A stretch of 64,000 nt of DNA from an uncultured Porphyromonadaceae bacterium (GCA_900547555.1 URHG01000001.1:1-64000), one strand, 5' to 3'; shown: positions 8,979-18,174, counted from the first letter of the stretch. Numbers and translations are program-made. The notes: generated from the sequence alone by a model not told the origin.

Positions 8979-9449
8979 ATGGAATATTACATATTGATAA
9001 ACGAAAAACCCGAAGGCCCTTTCGCTCTTGAAAAATTGAACGAAATGCATATAACCCCTCAAACACTAGCATGGCATCAGGGTATGCCACAGTGGTTACC
9101 GGCCGGACAAATAGATGAGTTACAATTCTTATGGAACACATCGACTCCCCCACCCGCACCTCCCGTCGACACGACACCCACAACTCCGACCACCGCACCT
9201 AAGACATGGCTAGTCGAATCGATACTTGTAACTGTACTCTGTTGCCTGCCATTCGGTATCGTAGGTATCGTCTATGCCAGCAGAGTAAGTTCGTTATTGA
9301 AAAGCGGAAACTATGCCGAAGCCGTCGAAGCCAGCAAAAATGCGGGGAAATGGACCAAAATAGGCTTTATTGTCGGTTTAGTGGCCACCTTATTATACGT
9401 CGCGTTTCTCGCCGTTTACACATTTATGGTGACATCCTCTCCGTTTTAA
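8979..9449 (+). CDS. GYF_2-like domain plus CD225/dispanin-type membrane protein
   Basis: A 156-residue protein. Residues 1-50 (MEYYILINEKPEGPFALEKL...WHQGMPQWLPAGQ) match the bacterial GYF_2/DUF4339 fold. A Pro/Thr-rich linker (PPPAPPVDTTPTTPTT) follows, then two membrane helices with the dispanin signature CCLPFGIVGIVYASRVSSLLKSG before the second helix. The start is set by the promoter. Proteins of this kind are widespread in Bacteroidetes with no established function. The neighbouring DUF2752 gene starts three bases after this stop, so the pair probably works together at the inner membrane. Confidence 0.75.
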   Translation: MEYYILINEKPEGPFALEKLNEMHITPQTLAWHQGMPQWLPAGQIDELQFLWNTSTPPPAPPVDTTPTTPTTAPKTWLVESILVTVLCCLPFGIVGIVYASRVSSLLKSGNYAEAVEASKNAGKWTKIGFIVGLVATLLYVAFLAVYTFMVTSSPF

Positions 9450-9452
9450 TCC

Positions 9453-9830
9453 ATGAGCAGGAAATCGAAATATATCGTAGGGACAATGGGCGTCCTTGCG
9501 GTATGTTTTATTTTCTATTTTCTCGACCCTCTCGAATCTCCGTTATTCCCCAAATGTCCGTTCCTCTTGCTTACAGGACTGGAATGTCCCGGTTGCGGAA
9601 CCCAACGGGCCTTGCACAGCCTGCTGCACCTGCAATTTTTCGATGCCCTACGGTACAATGTGTTATTGATTTTTTCACTTCCTTATATCGCCCTGCTTCT
9701 CTATGCCGAAATTTGCCGTACCCGATACCCCCAATTATACATCGGCATACACCGTCCGATATATATCCGATGTTACCTTATCGTCGTAATTCTCTGGTGG
9801 ATAGGAAGAAATTTCACTACCTATTTCTGA
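9453..9830 (+). CDS. DUF2752 family membrane protein
   Basis: A 125-residue inner-membrane protein with about three hydrophobic helices. The signature CPFLLLTGLECPGCGTQRA (about residues 37-55) is diagnostic of DUF2752, whose CPxCG cysteines may bind metal or form a disulfide. It lies three bases after the GYF/CD225 gene, a pairing often seen in Bacteroidetes. Function is unknown. It is convergent with the inositol-lipid-like cluster. Confidence 0.8.
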   Translation: MSRKSKYIVGTMGVLAVCFIFYFLDPLESPLFPKCPFLLLTGLECPGCGTQRALHSLLHLQFFDALRYNVLLIFSLPYIALLLYAEICRTRYPQLYIGIHRPIYIRCYLIVVILWWIGRNFTTYF

Positions 9831-9847
9831 ATCGACCTCAACAACGA

Positions 9848-10798
9848 TTATGAGACATAAGCAATATATCTATCCATAAACCGGCGAAAAACCGGCAGAC
9901 GCATAAAGACTTGCTCAAAAAGCAAAATACCGATAGCCGCACAAGCGATACCCGTAAGAACATCGATCATATAATGATGCCCCGAATAGACGGCCGTAAA
10001 CCATATTCCCGCCATAATAATGCCGAAAAGAGCAATAAGCCATTTCTTGCAACGCCCCATAACCGCATAAGTAAAAGCGACCGGCATATAGGCAGAATGC
10101 AACGAGGGCAAAGCGGCAAAAACATTGGCGTTACGCCCATACATAGGCGCAAAAATATCCATGCCCACCAATGCGTCGAAACGTCCCAAACCCGCTACAT
10201 TGCCGGGCGTACCGAGTATCGGTTCGAAACCATACTGCATGACGTACCACGGCGGCGCAGCCGGGTGAATATAATATCCTGCAAAACCGATAAGATTGAC
10301 CAGCAGAAAAACAAGCGAGAAACGTAATGCCAGTTCCCGACGCCCCTTGATAAAAAGAGACAAGGCAAAAAGCACGGGAACAGGAACCCAACAAAGGTAG
10401 AAAAGTCCGGCAAAAAAATCGGCCACAGAATAATGATGTTCATGAAAAAACTCGCACAAAGTCATTCTTACGCCGTCGACATCGATACCGAAAATTGTTT
10501 TTTCTGCGGTATAAAGACCTGCAACGTCGATGTCATTGACCATATAATTGGGCCATACGCGCATCCAATCATACGAAACGGCAAAAACGACAAAAGGAAG
10601 CAAAGCGACCACCAGCTTCCGGGTATAGAGTGAAGCGAAAAGCAATGCATCGAGAACAACCGCCATAACAACATGTTCGGGTCTCAGCCCGATAAAAACG
10701 GAGGTTAAAAGCAAAAACGACAACGTACAGACAAGAATGATACGAGATTCTTTACGGGTCGGCGGCAGGCAAGTCATAGGTCGATTATTTCTCGTCAT
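9848..10798 (-). CDS. PAP2/Aur1-like phosphotransferase, candidate inositol phosphorylceramide synthase
   Basis: A 316-residue integral membrane protein with about six to seven helices. The PAP2-type motifs are arranged as in Aur1 inositol phosphorylceramide synthases: GYYIHPAAPPWYVMQYG (about 175-190), AALPSLHSAYMP (about 230) and YSGHHYMIDVLTG (about 270), giving the two catalytic histidines and the HxxxD aspartate. The expected reaction moves phosphoinositol from a phosphatidylinositol donor to dihydroceramide. It overlaps the CDP-alcohol phosphotransferase gene by 14 bases, indicating translational coupling. The assignment rests on motifs plus neighbours; a generic lipid phosphatase is the alternative. 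Confidence 0.72.
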   Translation of the reverse strand: MTRNNRPMTCLPPTRKESRIILVCTLSFLLLTSVFIGLRPEHVVMAVVLDALLFASLYTRKLVVALLPFVVFAVSYDWMRVWPNYMVNDIDVAGLYTAEKTIFGIDVDGVRMTLCEFFHEHHYSVADFFAGLFYLCWVPVPVLFALSLFIKGRRELALRFSLVFLLVNLIGFAGYYIHPAAPPWYVMQYGFEPILGTPGNVAGLGRFDALVGMDIFAPMYGRNANVFAALPSLHSAYMPVAFTYAVMGRCKKWLIALFGIIMAGIWFTAVYSGHHYMIDVLTGIACAAIGILLFEQVFMRLPVFRRFMDRYIAYVS

Positions 10799-11441
10799 TC
10801 AACAACCGGTAACAATGCGCCACCCGCACAAATGCCGTAACATTGGCCAAAACAGCGATGACAGCAAGCGGAACGGCAAGGATAAGAATCGGGTCGAATG
10901 CCGTACAATCGCCGAATATCCCGCAGAAAAGAGCCCCAAGACTGGTCAGCACGACCCGTTCGGGACGCTGCATAAGCCCCACCTTGCACTCCAATCCCAG
11001 TCCTTCGGCCCGCGCCCGCACATAACTCACCATGATAGATCCGATAAGGGCGACAAACGCAATGATAGCCCACGCCACATACCCTTGCAGGACGAGGAAA
11101 AAGAATATCCCGAAAAGGGTAAACAGCTCGCTGTACCGGTCAAGTACCGAATCATAAAACGCCCCGAAACGGGAAACCATATTCCCAAGACGCGCAACAC
11201 GCCCGTCGAGCATATCGAACAGCCCGGCAAAAAGTACGACACCTCCGCCTAATCCCACATAGAAATAGGCCTCGGATTTCTCTAAATACCCGGCATAGAT
11301 AAAAACAACCGCTGCGGCTATATTCAATATCAGGCCGGTCGTGGTAATGATATTGGGTGTGATTCCCATTTTTATAAGTCCCTTTACAACCGGATTTATG
11401 ATTTTATAAATCAACTGTTGCAGGTAATCACGGTAATGCAT
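10785..11441 (-). CDS. CDP-alcohol phosphatidyltransferase, candidate phosphatidylinositol-phosphate synthase
   Basis: A 218-residue inner-membrane enzyme with about six helices. The full CDP-alcohol phosphotransferase motif DGx2ARx8Gx3Dx3D is present (DGRVARLGNMVSRFGAFYDS and the following VLD, about residues 77-99). It joins a CDP-diacylglycerol to an alcohol phosphate. The neighbouring Aur1-like and PgpA-like genes favour inositol phosphate as acceptor, as in the B. thetaiotaomicron inositol-lipid locus. By sequence alone it could make PG-phosphate or another phospholipid. It is the third gene of a four-gene unit, 11 bases after the GtrA-like gene. Confidence 0.78.
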   Translation of the reverse strand: MHYRDYLQQLIYKIINPVVKGLIKMGITPNIITTTGLILNIAAAVVFIYAGYLEKSEAYFYVGLGGGVVLFAGLFDMLDGRVARLGNMVSRFGAFYDSVLDRYSELFTLFGIFFFLVLQGYVAWAIIAFVALIGSIMVSYVRARAEGLGLECKVGLMQRPERVVLTSLGALFCGIFGDCTAFDPILILAVPLAVIAVLANVTAFVRVAHCYRLLNDEK

Positions 11442-11452
11442 AGTATATTGAT

Positions 11453-11920
11453 TTATCGTTTATGTGATATGAATAATTTGTCGAAAAAACAATCCCGATA
11501 CACAAATTTGCGTTGCAATTGGTAATTCCAAAAAAATGAAACGATGAGTGCCACAACAATTTTGGGCAATAGAAAAAGATTGACCGACACATGCATATTA
11601 CTCAGCCGGTCGACCCACGCCATACGCATCATACACTCGGTAAGAAAATACGTCCCGTAGGTATTGAGAATGATGCTCCCGCCCCATACCAACATATATT
11701 TCAAAGCGATATGGCTCTTAGACGACGATACGCAAAATACCCATTTATAATTGATGCAACAATTCACCACGCCTCCCGAAAGAGCCCCGAGAAAAGTCGC
11801 ATAGACATAATAAAGTCCGCAAAAATTGACCAAAACCAAAGTCATTGCAAAATCGACCGCACTGGCGATTTGAGCCGAACACATGGCCTTGAAAAATAAT
11901 ATGAACGAACGTCTCGACAT
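11453..11920 (-). CDS. GtrA-like membrane protein
   Basis: A 155-residue protein with four hydrophobic helices and the GtrA pattern: a first helix with a polar aspartate (ASAVDFAMTLVLV), NCCINYKWVF after helix two and FFWNYQLQRKFVY at the end of helix four. GtrA proteins are associated with flipping or transferring lipid-linked sugars. Here it sits nine bases after the PgpA-like gene and 11 before the CDP-alcohol enzyme, so a role in moving or presenting an inositol lipid intermediate is plausible but inferred. Confidence 0.75.
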   Translation of the reverse strand: MSRRSFILFFKAMCSAQIASAVDFAMTLVLVNFCGLYYVYATFLGALSGGVVNCCINYKWVFCVSSSKSHIALKYMLVWGGSIILNTYGTYFLTECMMRMAWVDRLSNMHVSVNLFLLPKIVVALIVSFFWNYQLQRKFVYRDCFFDKLFISHKR

Positions 11921-11929
11921 AATTTACTT

Positions 11930-12409
11930 TTATTCTATCGAAAGGCGAACAATACCCAACAATATGGCGCTGTATACTCCGGCCAAAATATCGTCCATCA
12001 TGATTCCCACCCCACCTCTAAAACGTTCCATACGACGCACGCCGAGAGGCTTCACTATATCGAAAAAACGGAAAAGGACAAAAGCGGCTACGACATACCA
12101 CCAACCTCCGGCCGGAACGACAAGCAGAGGTATCCACACACCGACCATTTCGTCGATAACGACTCGGGACGGATCTTCACCCCAGTATTTTTCCATAACC
12201 GCGCTCGAATATATTCCCTGCACGGTAAAATAGACGATGGCTGCCGCCAATACGGTCTGCAAGACTCCAAATGGCAACAAGAAATAACCGGCCACCCACA
12301 AAAGCACCGCCAGCAAAGCTCCGGCAGTTCCGGGGGCAACGGGTGAAAATCCCGACCCGAAACCCGTCGCCATAAAAAGATGAAAAAACGGAGGCTTTTG
12401 TACAGACAT
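11930..12409 (-). CDS. PgpA-family phosphatidylglycerophosphatase-like protein, candidate PI-phosphate phosphatase
   Basis: A 159-residue inner-membrane phosphatase. PgpA signatures are GFGSGFSPVAPGTAGAL (about 15-31), VVIDEMVGVW (about 82), FRFFDIVKPLGVRRMER (about 110) and GIMMDDILAG (about 135), which contain the acidic metal ligands. I chose MSVQKPPFF at 12409 because the longer frame to 12622 would overlap the antiporter gene and the promoter at 12443-12473. Normal substrates are PG-phosphate; in this cluster PI-phosphate is more likely. First gene of the unit. Confidence 0.8.
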   Translation of the reverse strand: MSVQKPPFFHLFMATGFGSGFSPVAPGTAGALLAVLLWVAGYFLLPFGVLQTVLAAAIVYFTVQGIYSSAVMEKYWGEDPSRVVIDEMVGVWIPLLVVPAGGWWYVVAAFVLFRFFDIVKPLGVRRMERFRGGVGIMMDDILAGVYSAILLGIVRLSIE

Positions 12410-12442
12410 TCTTTCTTTAATTTTATTTTTCAAATGAATGTG

Positions 12443-12473
12443 CAAAAGTAAGCAATATGTTCTATACCACCAA
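12443..12473 (-). promoter_or_regulatory. Promoter of the inositol-lipid-like operon
   Basis: On the minus strand, TACTTTTG (12443-12450) matches the -7 consensus, and TTG (12471-12473) lies 20 bases upstream as -33. The predicted start is near 12436, giving a leader of about 27 bases before the PgpA-like gene. Confidence 0.65.
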
Positions 12474-12575
12474 GTAAGAAAGTTGTTATTCGATTCGTCG
12501 AAAAGGGAATAGATATGTTTTATCGGTCCGGCATCATTTCTTATACGGAACCGTGAGGGAACAACAAATGAAAAA

Positions 12576-13868
12576 TCAGGAATAACGGCGGGGATAACGG
12601 AACAAAATAGCCAGTAACGCACAAAGCCCCAATAATACCGGATAATACAAGTAACGAATTATCGATAACGGAGAGAGCTGGGTAAGACCGGCAGCGATAA
12701 GCAACTGCGCTCCATAAGGGATCAACCCCTGTACGGCACAAGAAAAGGTGTCGAGAATACTTGCCGTCTTGCGGGCATCGAGACCGAAACGCACGGTAAT
12801 ATCCCGGGCTATCGAACCGGTCGTAATGATAGCAATAGTATTATTGGCCGTACAAAGATTGGCCAAAGATACAAGAGCGGCAATACTCAACTCGGCCCAT
12901 CGTTTGGTAGAGACATGAGCCGTAAGCCGGGAAATAATATACTCCATACCGCCGTTATAACGAATCAGTTCGAGCATACCGCCGGCCAGCAGAGTTACGA
13001 TAATGAGTTCACCCATACCCGTAATACCCTCTCCCATCGCTGCCAAACAGCCAAAAATATCGTATCCGCCGGTAAACACACCTATGGCAGCCGACGTAAA
13101 TATGCCCAACGCCAAGACCAGCATCACATGCACACCCGCCAACGCTGTAAGCAATACGACAATATAAGGAACGACTTTCACCCACTCCACAGCAGCCTCG
13201 GGCGCCGGAATATCAAGCCGGAAACCTACCACCGTATAGTAGGCAAGCAAAACGACTGCCGCCGGGAAAACGATAAGAATATTTACCCGGAACTTATCTT
13301 TCATCTCGCATAATTGAGTGCGGGTGGCCGCTATCGTCGTATCGGAAATAAAAGACAGATTATCTCCGAAAAAAGCCCCTCCGACAACAATCGCCGTAAT
13401 ATACGGTAAAGCGATACCCGTTTTATCGGCCAGTCCGGCAGCCACCGGAACTAAGGCAACGATCGTGCCGACCGAAGTACCGACCGAGAGGGAAATAAAG
13501 CAAGAAGCAGCAAAAAGACCCACCAATAAAAAATGATCGGGCAAAAGCCACAACGTAAGATTTACCGTCGCATCGATAGCCCCCATTGCTTTGGCCGACT
13601 GCGCAAAAGCACCTGCCAAAATAAAAATCCATACCATAATAAGGATATTCTTATCGGCGGCACCTTCGGAAAAACGGGCGATACGCTCAGGCAGAGACAA
13701 TCCGTCGGTAAGGGCCACAGCCACCATCGAAGCGATAATGAAAGCAACGGCAATGGGTACGGCATAAAAATCATCGACCCATATCGATGCAAGCAGATAA
13801 ACTCCTAAAAAGACAAACAACGGAACCAACGCCCGGAAACCCGGGCGTTGCGGTACAGCGGTTTTCAT
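12576..13868 (-). CDS. Na+/H+ antiporter, NhaC family
   Basis: A 430-residue inner-membrane antiporter with about 11-12 helices. Family features are SVGTSVGTIVALVPVAAGLA (about 125-145), GGAFFGDNLSFISDTTIAAT (about 163-182) and a C-terminal NLCTANNTIAIITTGSIA segment. It exchanges Na+ (or with some homologues an organic acid) for protons. It starts 13 bases after the D-lactate dehydrogenase gene, so the two are cotranscribed. A link between fermentation acid and ion homeostasis is inferred, and malate/lactate-Na+ exchange of the MleN kind is an alternative. Confidence 0.85.
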   Translation of the reverse strand: MKTAVPQRPGFRALVPLFVFLGVYLLASIWVDDFYAVPIAVAFIIASMVAVALTDGLSLPERIARFSEGAADKNILIMVWIFILAGAFAQSAKAMGAIDATVNLTLWLLPDHFLLVGLFAASCFISLSVGTSVGTIVALVPVAAGLADKTGIALPYITAIVVGGAFFGDNLSFISDTTIAATRTQLCEMKDKFRVNILIVFPAAVVLLAYYTVVGFRLDIPAPEAAVEWVKVVPYIVVLLTALAGVHVMLVLALGIFTSAAIGVFTGGYDIFGCLAAMGEGITGMGELIIVTLLAGGMLELIRYNGGMEYIISRLTAHVSTKRWAELSIAALVSLANLCTANNTIAIITTGSIARDITVRFGLDARKTASILDTFSCAVQGLIPYGAQLLIAAGLTQLSPLSIIRYLYYPVLLGLCALLAILFRYPRRYS

Positions 13869-13881
13869 CTTTACCCGACGA

Positions 13882-14880
13882 TTAATGTTTTACTTCATTA
13901 TCCAACGGACGGCCCGCCTCGAAATCGGCAATATTTTGTAACGTGGTCTCGGCGATATTGTGGACAGCCTCTCTGGTAAAAAAAGCCTGATGGGAGGTTA
14001 CAATCACATTATTGAAAGACAATAACCGGGCCAAAACATCGTCATCGATAATACGGTCGGACTTATCTTCATAAAAATATCCGCTCTCTTCTTCATACAC
14101 GTCAAGACCGGCATAACCCACCTTCTTACTCTTCAATCCGTTGATCAGGGCATGAGTGTGTATCAGTTTCCCCCGCCCCGTATTGATGAGCATTACCCCC
14201 GGCTTCATCTTGGCAATCGCCTCATCGTTGATGATATAACGCGTCTCATCGGTGAGCGGACAGTGAAGCGAAATAATATCGGAATTCCGGTAAAGCTCGT
14301 CGAGCGATGTGTACTCGACACGATAGGCGGCAGCAAACTCTTTATCGGGATAAAGATCGTAAGCCAATATACGCATTCCGAAACCACTCAACAATCGTAT
14401 CAATACTTTGGCTATTTTTCCCGTACCGATAATACCGATGGTTTTCTCGTGCATATCGAATCCCATAAGGCCGTGCAATGAAAAATTTCCGTCACGGGTA
14501 CGCCACGTGGCACGCGGAATACGGCGATTGAGCGCAAGCATCAATGCCAACGTATATTCGGCAACAGCATAGGGAGAATAAGCCGGAACTCTGACTACCG
14601 GCAAACGCCCCTCGGCTGCCGCCAAATCGACATTGTTATAACCGGCACACCGCAAAGCCAGCAACTTGATACCGTTTTCCACCAATGCATCTATCACACC
14701 GGCATCGGCAATATCGTTTACAAAAATGCACACGGCATCGAATCCTTTGGACAACATCACATTGTTTGGATTGAGATGCCCCTTGAAATAAACGATATCG
14801 AAACCGAAACGTTCGTTCATCTTACTGAAAGAATCCTCATCATAAGGTTTTGTGTCGAAAAAAGCGATTCTGAATGACAT
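13882..14880 (-). CDS. ldhA: D-lactate dehydrogenase, D-2-hydroxyacid dehydrogenase family
   Basis: A 332-residue NAD-dependent enzyme that reduces pyruvate to D-lactate. It shows the Rossmann motif GIIGTGKIAKVL (about 147-158), the substrate arginine in NTGRGKLIH (about 235), the catalytic glutamate region DVYEEESGYF (about 260) and the catalytic histidine in VTSHQAFFT (about 296). Together with its length this matches LdhA/Ddh more closely than phosphoglycerate dehydrogenases. It is upstream of nhaC in a two-gene unit. A near-consensus -7 element (TATCTTTA) lies at 14917-14924 on the minus strand. Confidence 0.88.
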   Translation of the reverse strand: MSFRIAFFDTKPYDEDSFSKMNERFGFDIVYFKGHLNPNNVMLSKGFDAVCIFVNDIADAGVIDALVENGIKLLALRCAGYNNVDLAAAEGRLPVVRVPAYSPYAVAEYTLALMLALNRRIPRATWRTRDGNFSLHGLMGFDMHEKTIGIIGTGKIAKVLIRLLSGFGMRILAYDLYPDKEFAAAYRVEYTSLDELYRNSDIISLHCPLTDETRYIINDEAIAKMKPGVMLINTGRGKLIHTHALINGLKSKKVGYAGLDVYEEESGYFYEDKSDRIIDDDVLARLLSFNNVIVTSHQAFFTREAVHNIAETTLQNIADFEAGRPLDNEVKH

Positions 14881-15021
14881 GGGATAAAATAATTTGATTG
14901 CTAATTGGAGTTACGGTAAAGATACATCTTTTTTTCACCGGAGGAAACCATATCCTCCTTTTTTTGTATAAAAGAATTCCATTCATCGATCTTCTCTCTA
15001 CAAAAAAGAAAAATTATTTTC

Positions 15022-15029
15022 TAACTTTG
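15022..15029 (+). promoter_or_regulatory. -7 element TAACTTTG before the pectinesterase
   Basis: An exact TAnnTTTG match 20 bases before the ATG. No good -33 element is seen, which may mean an activator is needed. Confidence 0.5.
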
Positions 15030-15049
15030 CGAATATAACCGCAATAACC

Positions 15050-16633
15050 ATGAAAAAGATTTTCGTATCAACAATCATACTGCTCCTCTCATCTTGGATA
15101 TACGCCGGAAAAGACTACAACGTCGATGCAAAAACCGGAGCCAGCATGCCGGTACAAAACGTGGAGGAAACTCCATCTTACCGACTTTTTCCCGCCAACA
15201 AGGCCAAAGGAGTGCCGACCGATACCCACCTCGTCATCGAGTTCGACAGCCCGGTACGACTCAACGATAAAGGAATCATACGCATCTACGAATCCCATGC
15301 GGGACGACTGGTCGACACACTCGATATGAGTATTCCCGCCGGCCCTACCGAACCCGATATGATACGGAAACAAAAAGCGATCTACACCACCGAACCGTAT
15401 TCTTACGGCTCACCTCACCCCATTACCAACGCCAACACAAAGGCCGGGACTCCATCGGGCACAGCTATACGCGATACGACCGGACCTTATCAACTGACAA
15501 TCATAGGAGGTTTTTCCGACGGATTTCACTTTTATCCGGTTATCATCGACGGCAATCGTGCTACCATCTATCCGCACAACAATTTGTTGGAATACGGGAA
15601 AAGTTACTACGTAACCATCGACAAAGAAGTTTTCACCCCTGAAAAAGGAGAGTTCCCCGGCATTTACAATCGTAAGACATGGCGATTCAGCACCCGTAAA
15701 AACGCACCGGAAGCCTCCCGACACCACCTTACCGTAAACCATGACGGGAGCGGAGACTTCTGTACCGTACAAGGAGCAATGGATTTCATACCCGATTTCA
15801 GTGCGGAGCCGTGGAGCGTTTTTATCCACAACGGGGACTATGAAGAACTGGTCTACTTCCGAAATAAAAAAAACGTTCTTCTTCAAGGGGAAAATCGAGA
15901 CAGCGTATTGATACATTACGCCAACAATGAAACATTCAACCCCCACCCCATCAATGTAAAAACGAATGAATGGCCGGGAACTTTCCCGTCCCGCCGAGCA
16001 GCCTTTGCCGCCGATAACTGCTACGATATGCGTTTCGAAAACATGACCATAAAGACCGACCTTCACGGACAAGCCGAAGGCCTTCTGCTCATGGGTTCCC
16101 GCAACTACTTGCGCAACGTACGGGTTGTCGGGTCGGGCGACGCTTTGCAAATCAACGGGTCGGTCTATCTCGAACGTTGTATCATCGAAGGCGGCGGTGA
16201 TATGATTCTGGGAAGAGGGCCTTCGTATTTCAAAGATTGTCTGTTGAAAAGCCCCGGGCCCTTTATGTGGATACGCAATACCGAGGCCAATCACGGCAAC
16301 ATCTTTGTAAATTGCCATTTCATAGGAACAAGAAAAAATACGACCCTGGCCCGTTCTCCCCGGAACAAGTTGTCCGAAGGGTATCCCTATGCCGAGGCCG
16401 TACTCATAAACTGCACGCTCGAAAATATCTCGCCAGAAGGTTGGAGCAACATCGAGGGGCCGGCGCATCACTTGCGTTTTTTAGAGTTCGACAGTCGGGA
16501 CAAAGATGGCAAGCCCATCGACACGAGCCGTCGCCACCCACTCTCAAAACAACTCAGGTTACCGGCCGACGACAGCCTGATCGAAAGGTACCTCGACCCT
16601 GCGAAAATCCTCAACTGGCAACCCGAGTGGTAA
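15050..16633 (+). CDS. Pectin methylesterase-like protein (CE8), divergent, with N-terminal Ig-like domain
   Basis: A 527-residue secreted protein with signal peptide MKKIFVSTIILLLSSWIYA. Residues about 35-220 resemble a bacterial Ig-like (Big_5) domain (KAKGVPTDTHLVIEFDSPV... WRFSTRK). Residues 225-520 form the right-handed beta-helix of carbohydrate esterase family 8, opening HLTVNHDGSGDFCTVQGAMD. The catalytic aspartates appear retained in GSGDALQIN and GGGDMILGRG. The usual QAVAL, QDTL and LGRPW blocks are altered to GQAEGLLL, SGDALQ and TLARSPR, so activity or specificity may differ. It would demethylate galacturonan. It stands alone, about 22 kb from the pectin PUL. Confidence 0.8.
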   Translation: MKKIFVSTIILLLSSWIYAGKDYNVDAKTGASMPVQNVEETPSYRLFPANKAKGVPTDTHLVIEFDSPVRLNDKGIIRIYESHAGRLVDTLDMSIPAGPTEPDMIRKQKAIYTTEPYSYGSPHPITNANTKAGTPSGTAIRDTTGPYQLTIIGGFSDGFHFYPVIIDGNRATIYPHNNLLEYGKSYYVTIDKEVFTPEKGEFPGIYNRKTWRFSTRKNAPEASRHHLTVNHDGSGDFCTVQGAMDFIPDFSAEPWSVFIHNGDYEELVYFRNKKNVLLQGENRDSVLIHYANNETFNPHPINVKTNEWPGTFPSRRAAFAADNCYDMRFENMTIKTDLHGQAEGLLLMGSRNYLRNVRVVGSGDALQINGSVYLERCIIEGGGDMILGRGPSYFKDCLLKSPGPFMWIRNTEANHGNIFVNCHFIGTRKNTTLARSPRNKLSEGYPYAEAVLINCTLENISPEGWSNIEGPAHHLRFLEFDSRDKDGKPIDTSRRHPLSKQLRLPADDSLIERYLDPAKILNWQPEW

Positions 16634-16656
16634 ACCTTATCCTCGTATCCGCACGA

Positions 16657-18174
16657 TTACTTCTTCTCCGACGGACTTCCATTCGGCGTTTCTACCGAAT
16701 GGGGAGAAAGCGTACTTCCGCCGTTTTCTTCCCAGTGAAACGGTTCGAACTGCGTATCACTGTTTTTCCAGCCCGGTTTACGCGAAGCATAAATCACAAA
16801 AGGTGCTATAACGACAATCAATGCGCCTATGATAAGAACCGAGAACCATACGGCATTGCTACCCACCGATATTTGACTGGGCGGTATAAAGCTTAAAATA
16901 AAAGCCAGCAAAGAACCGCAGAATCCCAAACCGCCAATAAACCACATCAACCCATTGCCCTTACCACCTATACGGAAAGGTCGATCGGCTTTTTTCATAT
17001 TATATCGCAAATAAATCGCGGCCGAAAACATGAGCATATACATAATCAGATAAAGGACAACGGTGAGCTGCGACATAATCTGATAAAAACTTTGTACCGA
17101 AGGCATAACAACGAACAACAGACTCAGTAACGTAACTGCACCACCCTGTATATAAAGAATATTTTTCTGAACACCGATTTTATTGGTCTTTTGGAAAAAT
17201 GGCGGCAAGTAACCGGCTCGCCCCACCGCAAAAATACCTTTCGAGGGACCGGCAACCCATGTCAGGACTCCCGCCAAAACACCGAATGCCAACGCCACAG
17301 CAATGACAGGCGATAACCAAGAAGCCTTGATAAAAGCAAAATAATTATCAAAACCCACCAAAAGGCTTTGCGTCAGGTTGATGTCTTTTTGCGGAATAAT
17401 GATACCGAGTGCAAATGTTCCTAATACGAATATCAACACCGTAATGGCAGAACCCATAAAAACGGCTTTCGGGTAATTTTTAGAGGGATTGTTTATATCC
17501 TTCACATGAATACCTCCCATCTCCATTCCTGCATAAAACAAGAAGATACTGGCAGCCAAAACCAAATTATCGAAATTCGAAAAATCGGGCAAGAAGCTAC
17601 CCGAAAAATCCATCTGGGATTCTCCGCCCATCAACAGATAAACAATCGCCAAAACGACTAACAGACCGGCCGGAATAATCGTTCCCACCAGACCTCCTAT
17701 CTTGGCGACTTTTCCTACCCAATCCAATCCTTTCAGAGAAATAAATGTCGCCAACCAATAGATAAACAGCACAACAGCCAGCGTGTAAAAACGATTCGAC
17801 GCCAACAACATATCTCCGGAATGATTCATTCCGATAAATGCTATCGCAACAGCACCGAAGGTAAGTACCGTCGGGTACCAAATCGTACTCTCTATCCATT
17901 GCAACCAAATCGCCAAGAAACCGGCTTTCTTACCGAATGCCTCTCCCACCCACCGGAATACACCGCCTTGCTTGTCCTGAAACATAGCCGCCAACTCGGC
18001 CGCAACCAAAGCCGTAGGTATAAGAAACACCAATGCCGCAAATAAATAATAAAATGCCGAACTGACGCCGTACTCGGCTTCGGCCGGTAGTCCCCGCAAC
18101 GATACGACTGCCGTTACATTCATAATTGCCAGCGTAAACACGCCCAACTTTACTGATTTTCCGATGTTTGCCAT
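16657..18174 (-). CDS. gadC: Glutamate:GABA antiporter, APC superfamily
   Basis: A 505-residue inner-membrane transporter with 12 predicted helices, opening VKLGVFTLAIMNVTAVVSLRGLPAEAEYG, the N-terminal signature of the GadC/GltA branch of the APC family. The long hydrophilic C-terminus (about 465-505, GWKNSDTQFEPFHWEENGG) corresponds to the pH-sensing C-plug of GadC. It imports glutamate and exports GABA, removing a cytoplasmic proton per cycle with GadB. It is transcribed separately from gadB-glsA and divergently from the channel-like gene. Confidence 0.88.
   Translation of the reverse strand: MANIGKSVKLGVFTLAIMNVTAVVSLRGLPAEAEYGVSSAFYYLFAALVFLIPTALVAAELAAMFQDKQGGVFRWVGEAFGKKAGFLAIWLQWIESTIWYPTVLTFGAVAIAFIGMNHSGDMLLASNRFYTLAVVLFIYWLATFISLKGLDWVGKVAKIGGLVGTIIPAGLLVVLAIVYLLMGGESQMDFSGSFLPDFSNFDNLVLAASIFLFYAGMEMGGIHVKDINNPSKNYPKAVFMGSAITVLIFVLGTFALGIIIPQKDINLTQSLLVGFDNYFAFIKASWLSPVIAVALAFGVLAGVLTWVAGPSKGIFAVGRAGYLPPFFQKTNKIGVQKNILYIQGGAVTLLSLLFVVMPSVQSFYQIMSQLTVVLYLIMYMLMFSAAIYLRYNMKKADRPFRIGGKGNGLMWFIGGLGFCGSLLAFILSFIPPSQISVGSNAVWFSVLIIGALIVVIAPFVIYASRKPGWKNSDTQFEPFHWEENGGSTLSPHSVETPNGSPSEKK

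Noticed and set aside
12410..12622. N-terminal extension of the PgpA-like protein up to 12622
   Set aside because: It would overlap the antiporter gene and include the consensus promoter at 12443-12473; family alignment begins at the ATG at 12409.
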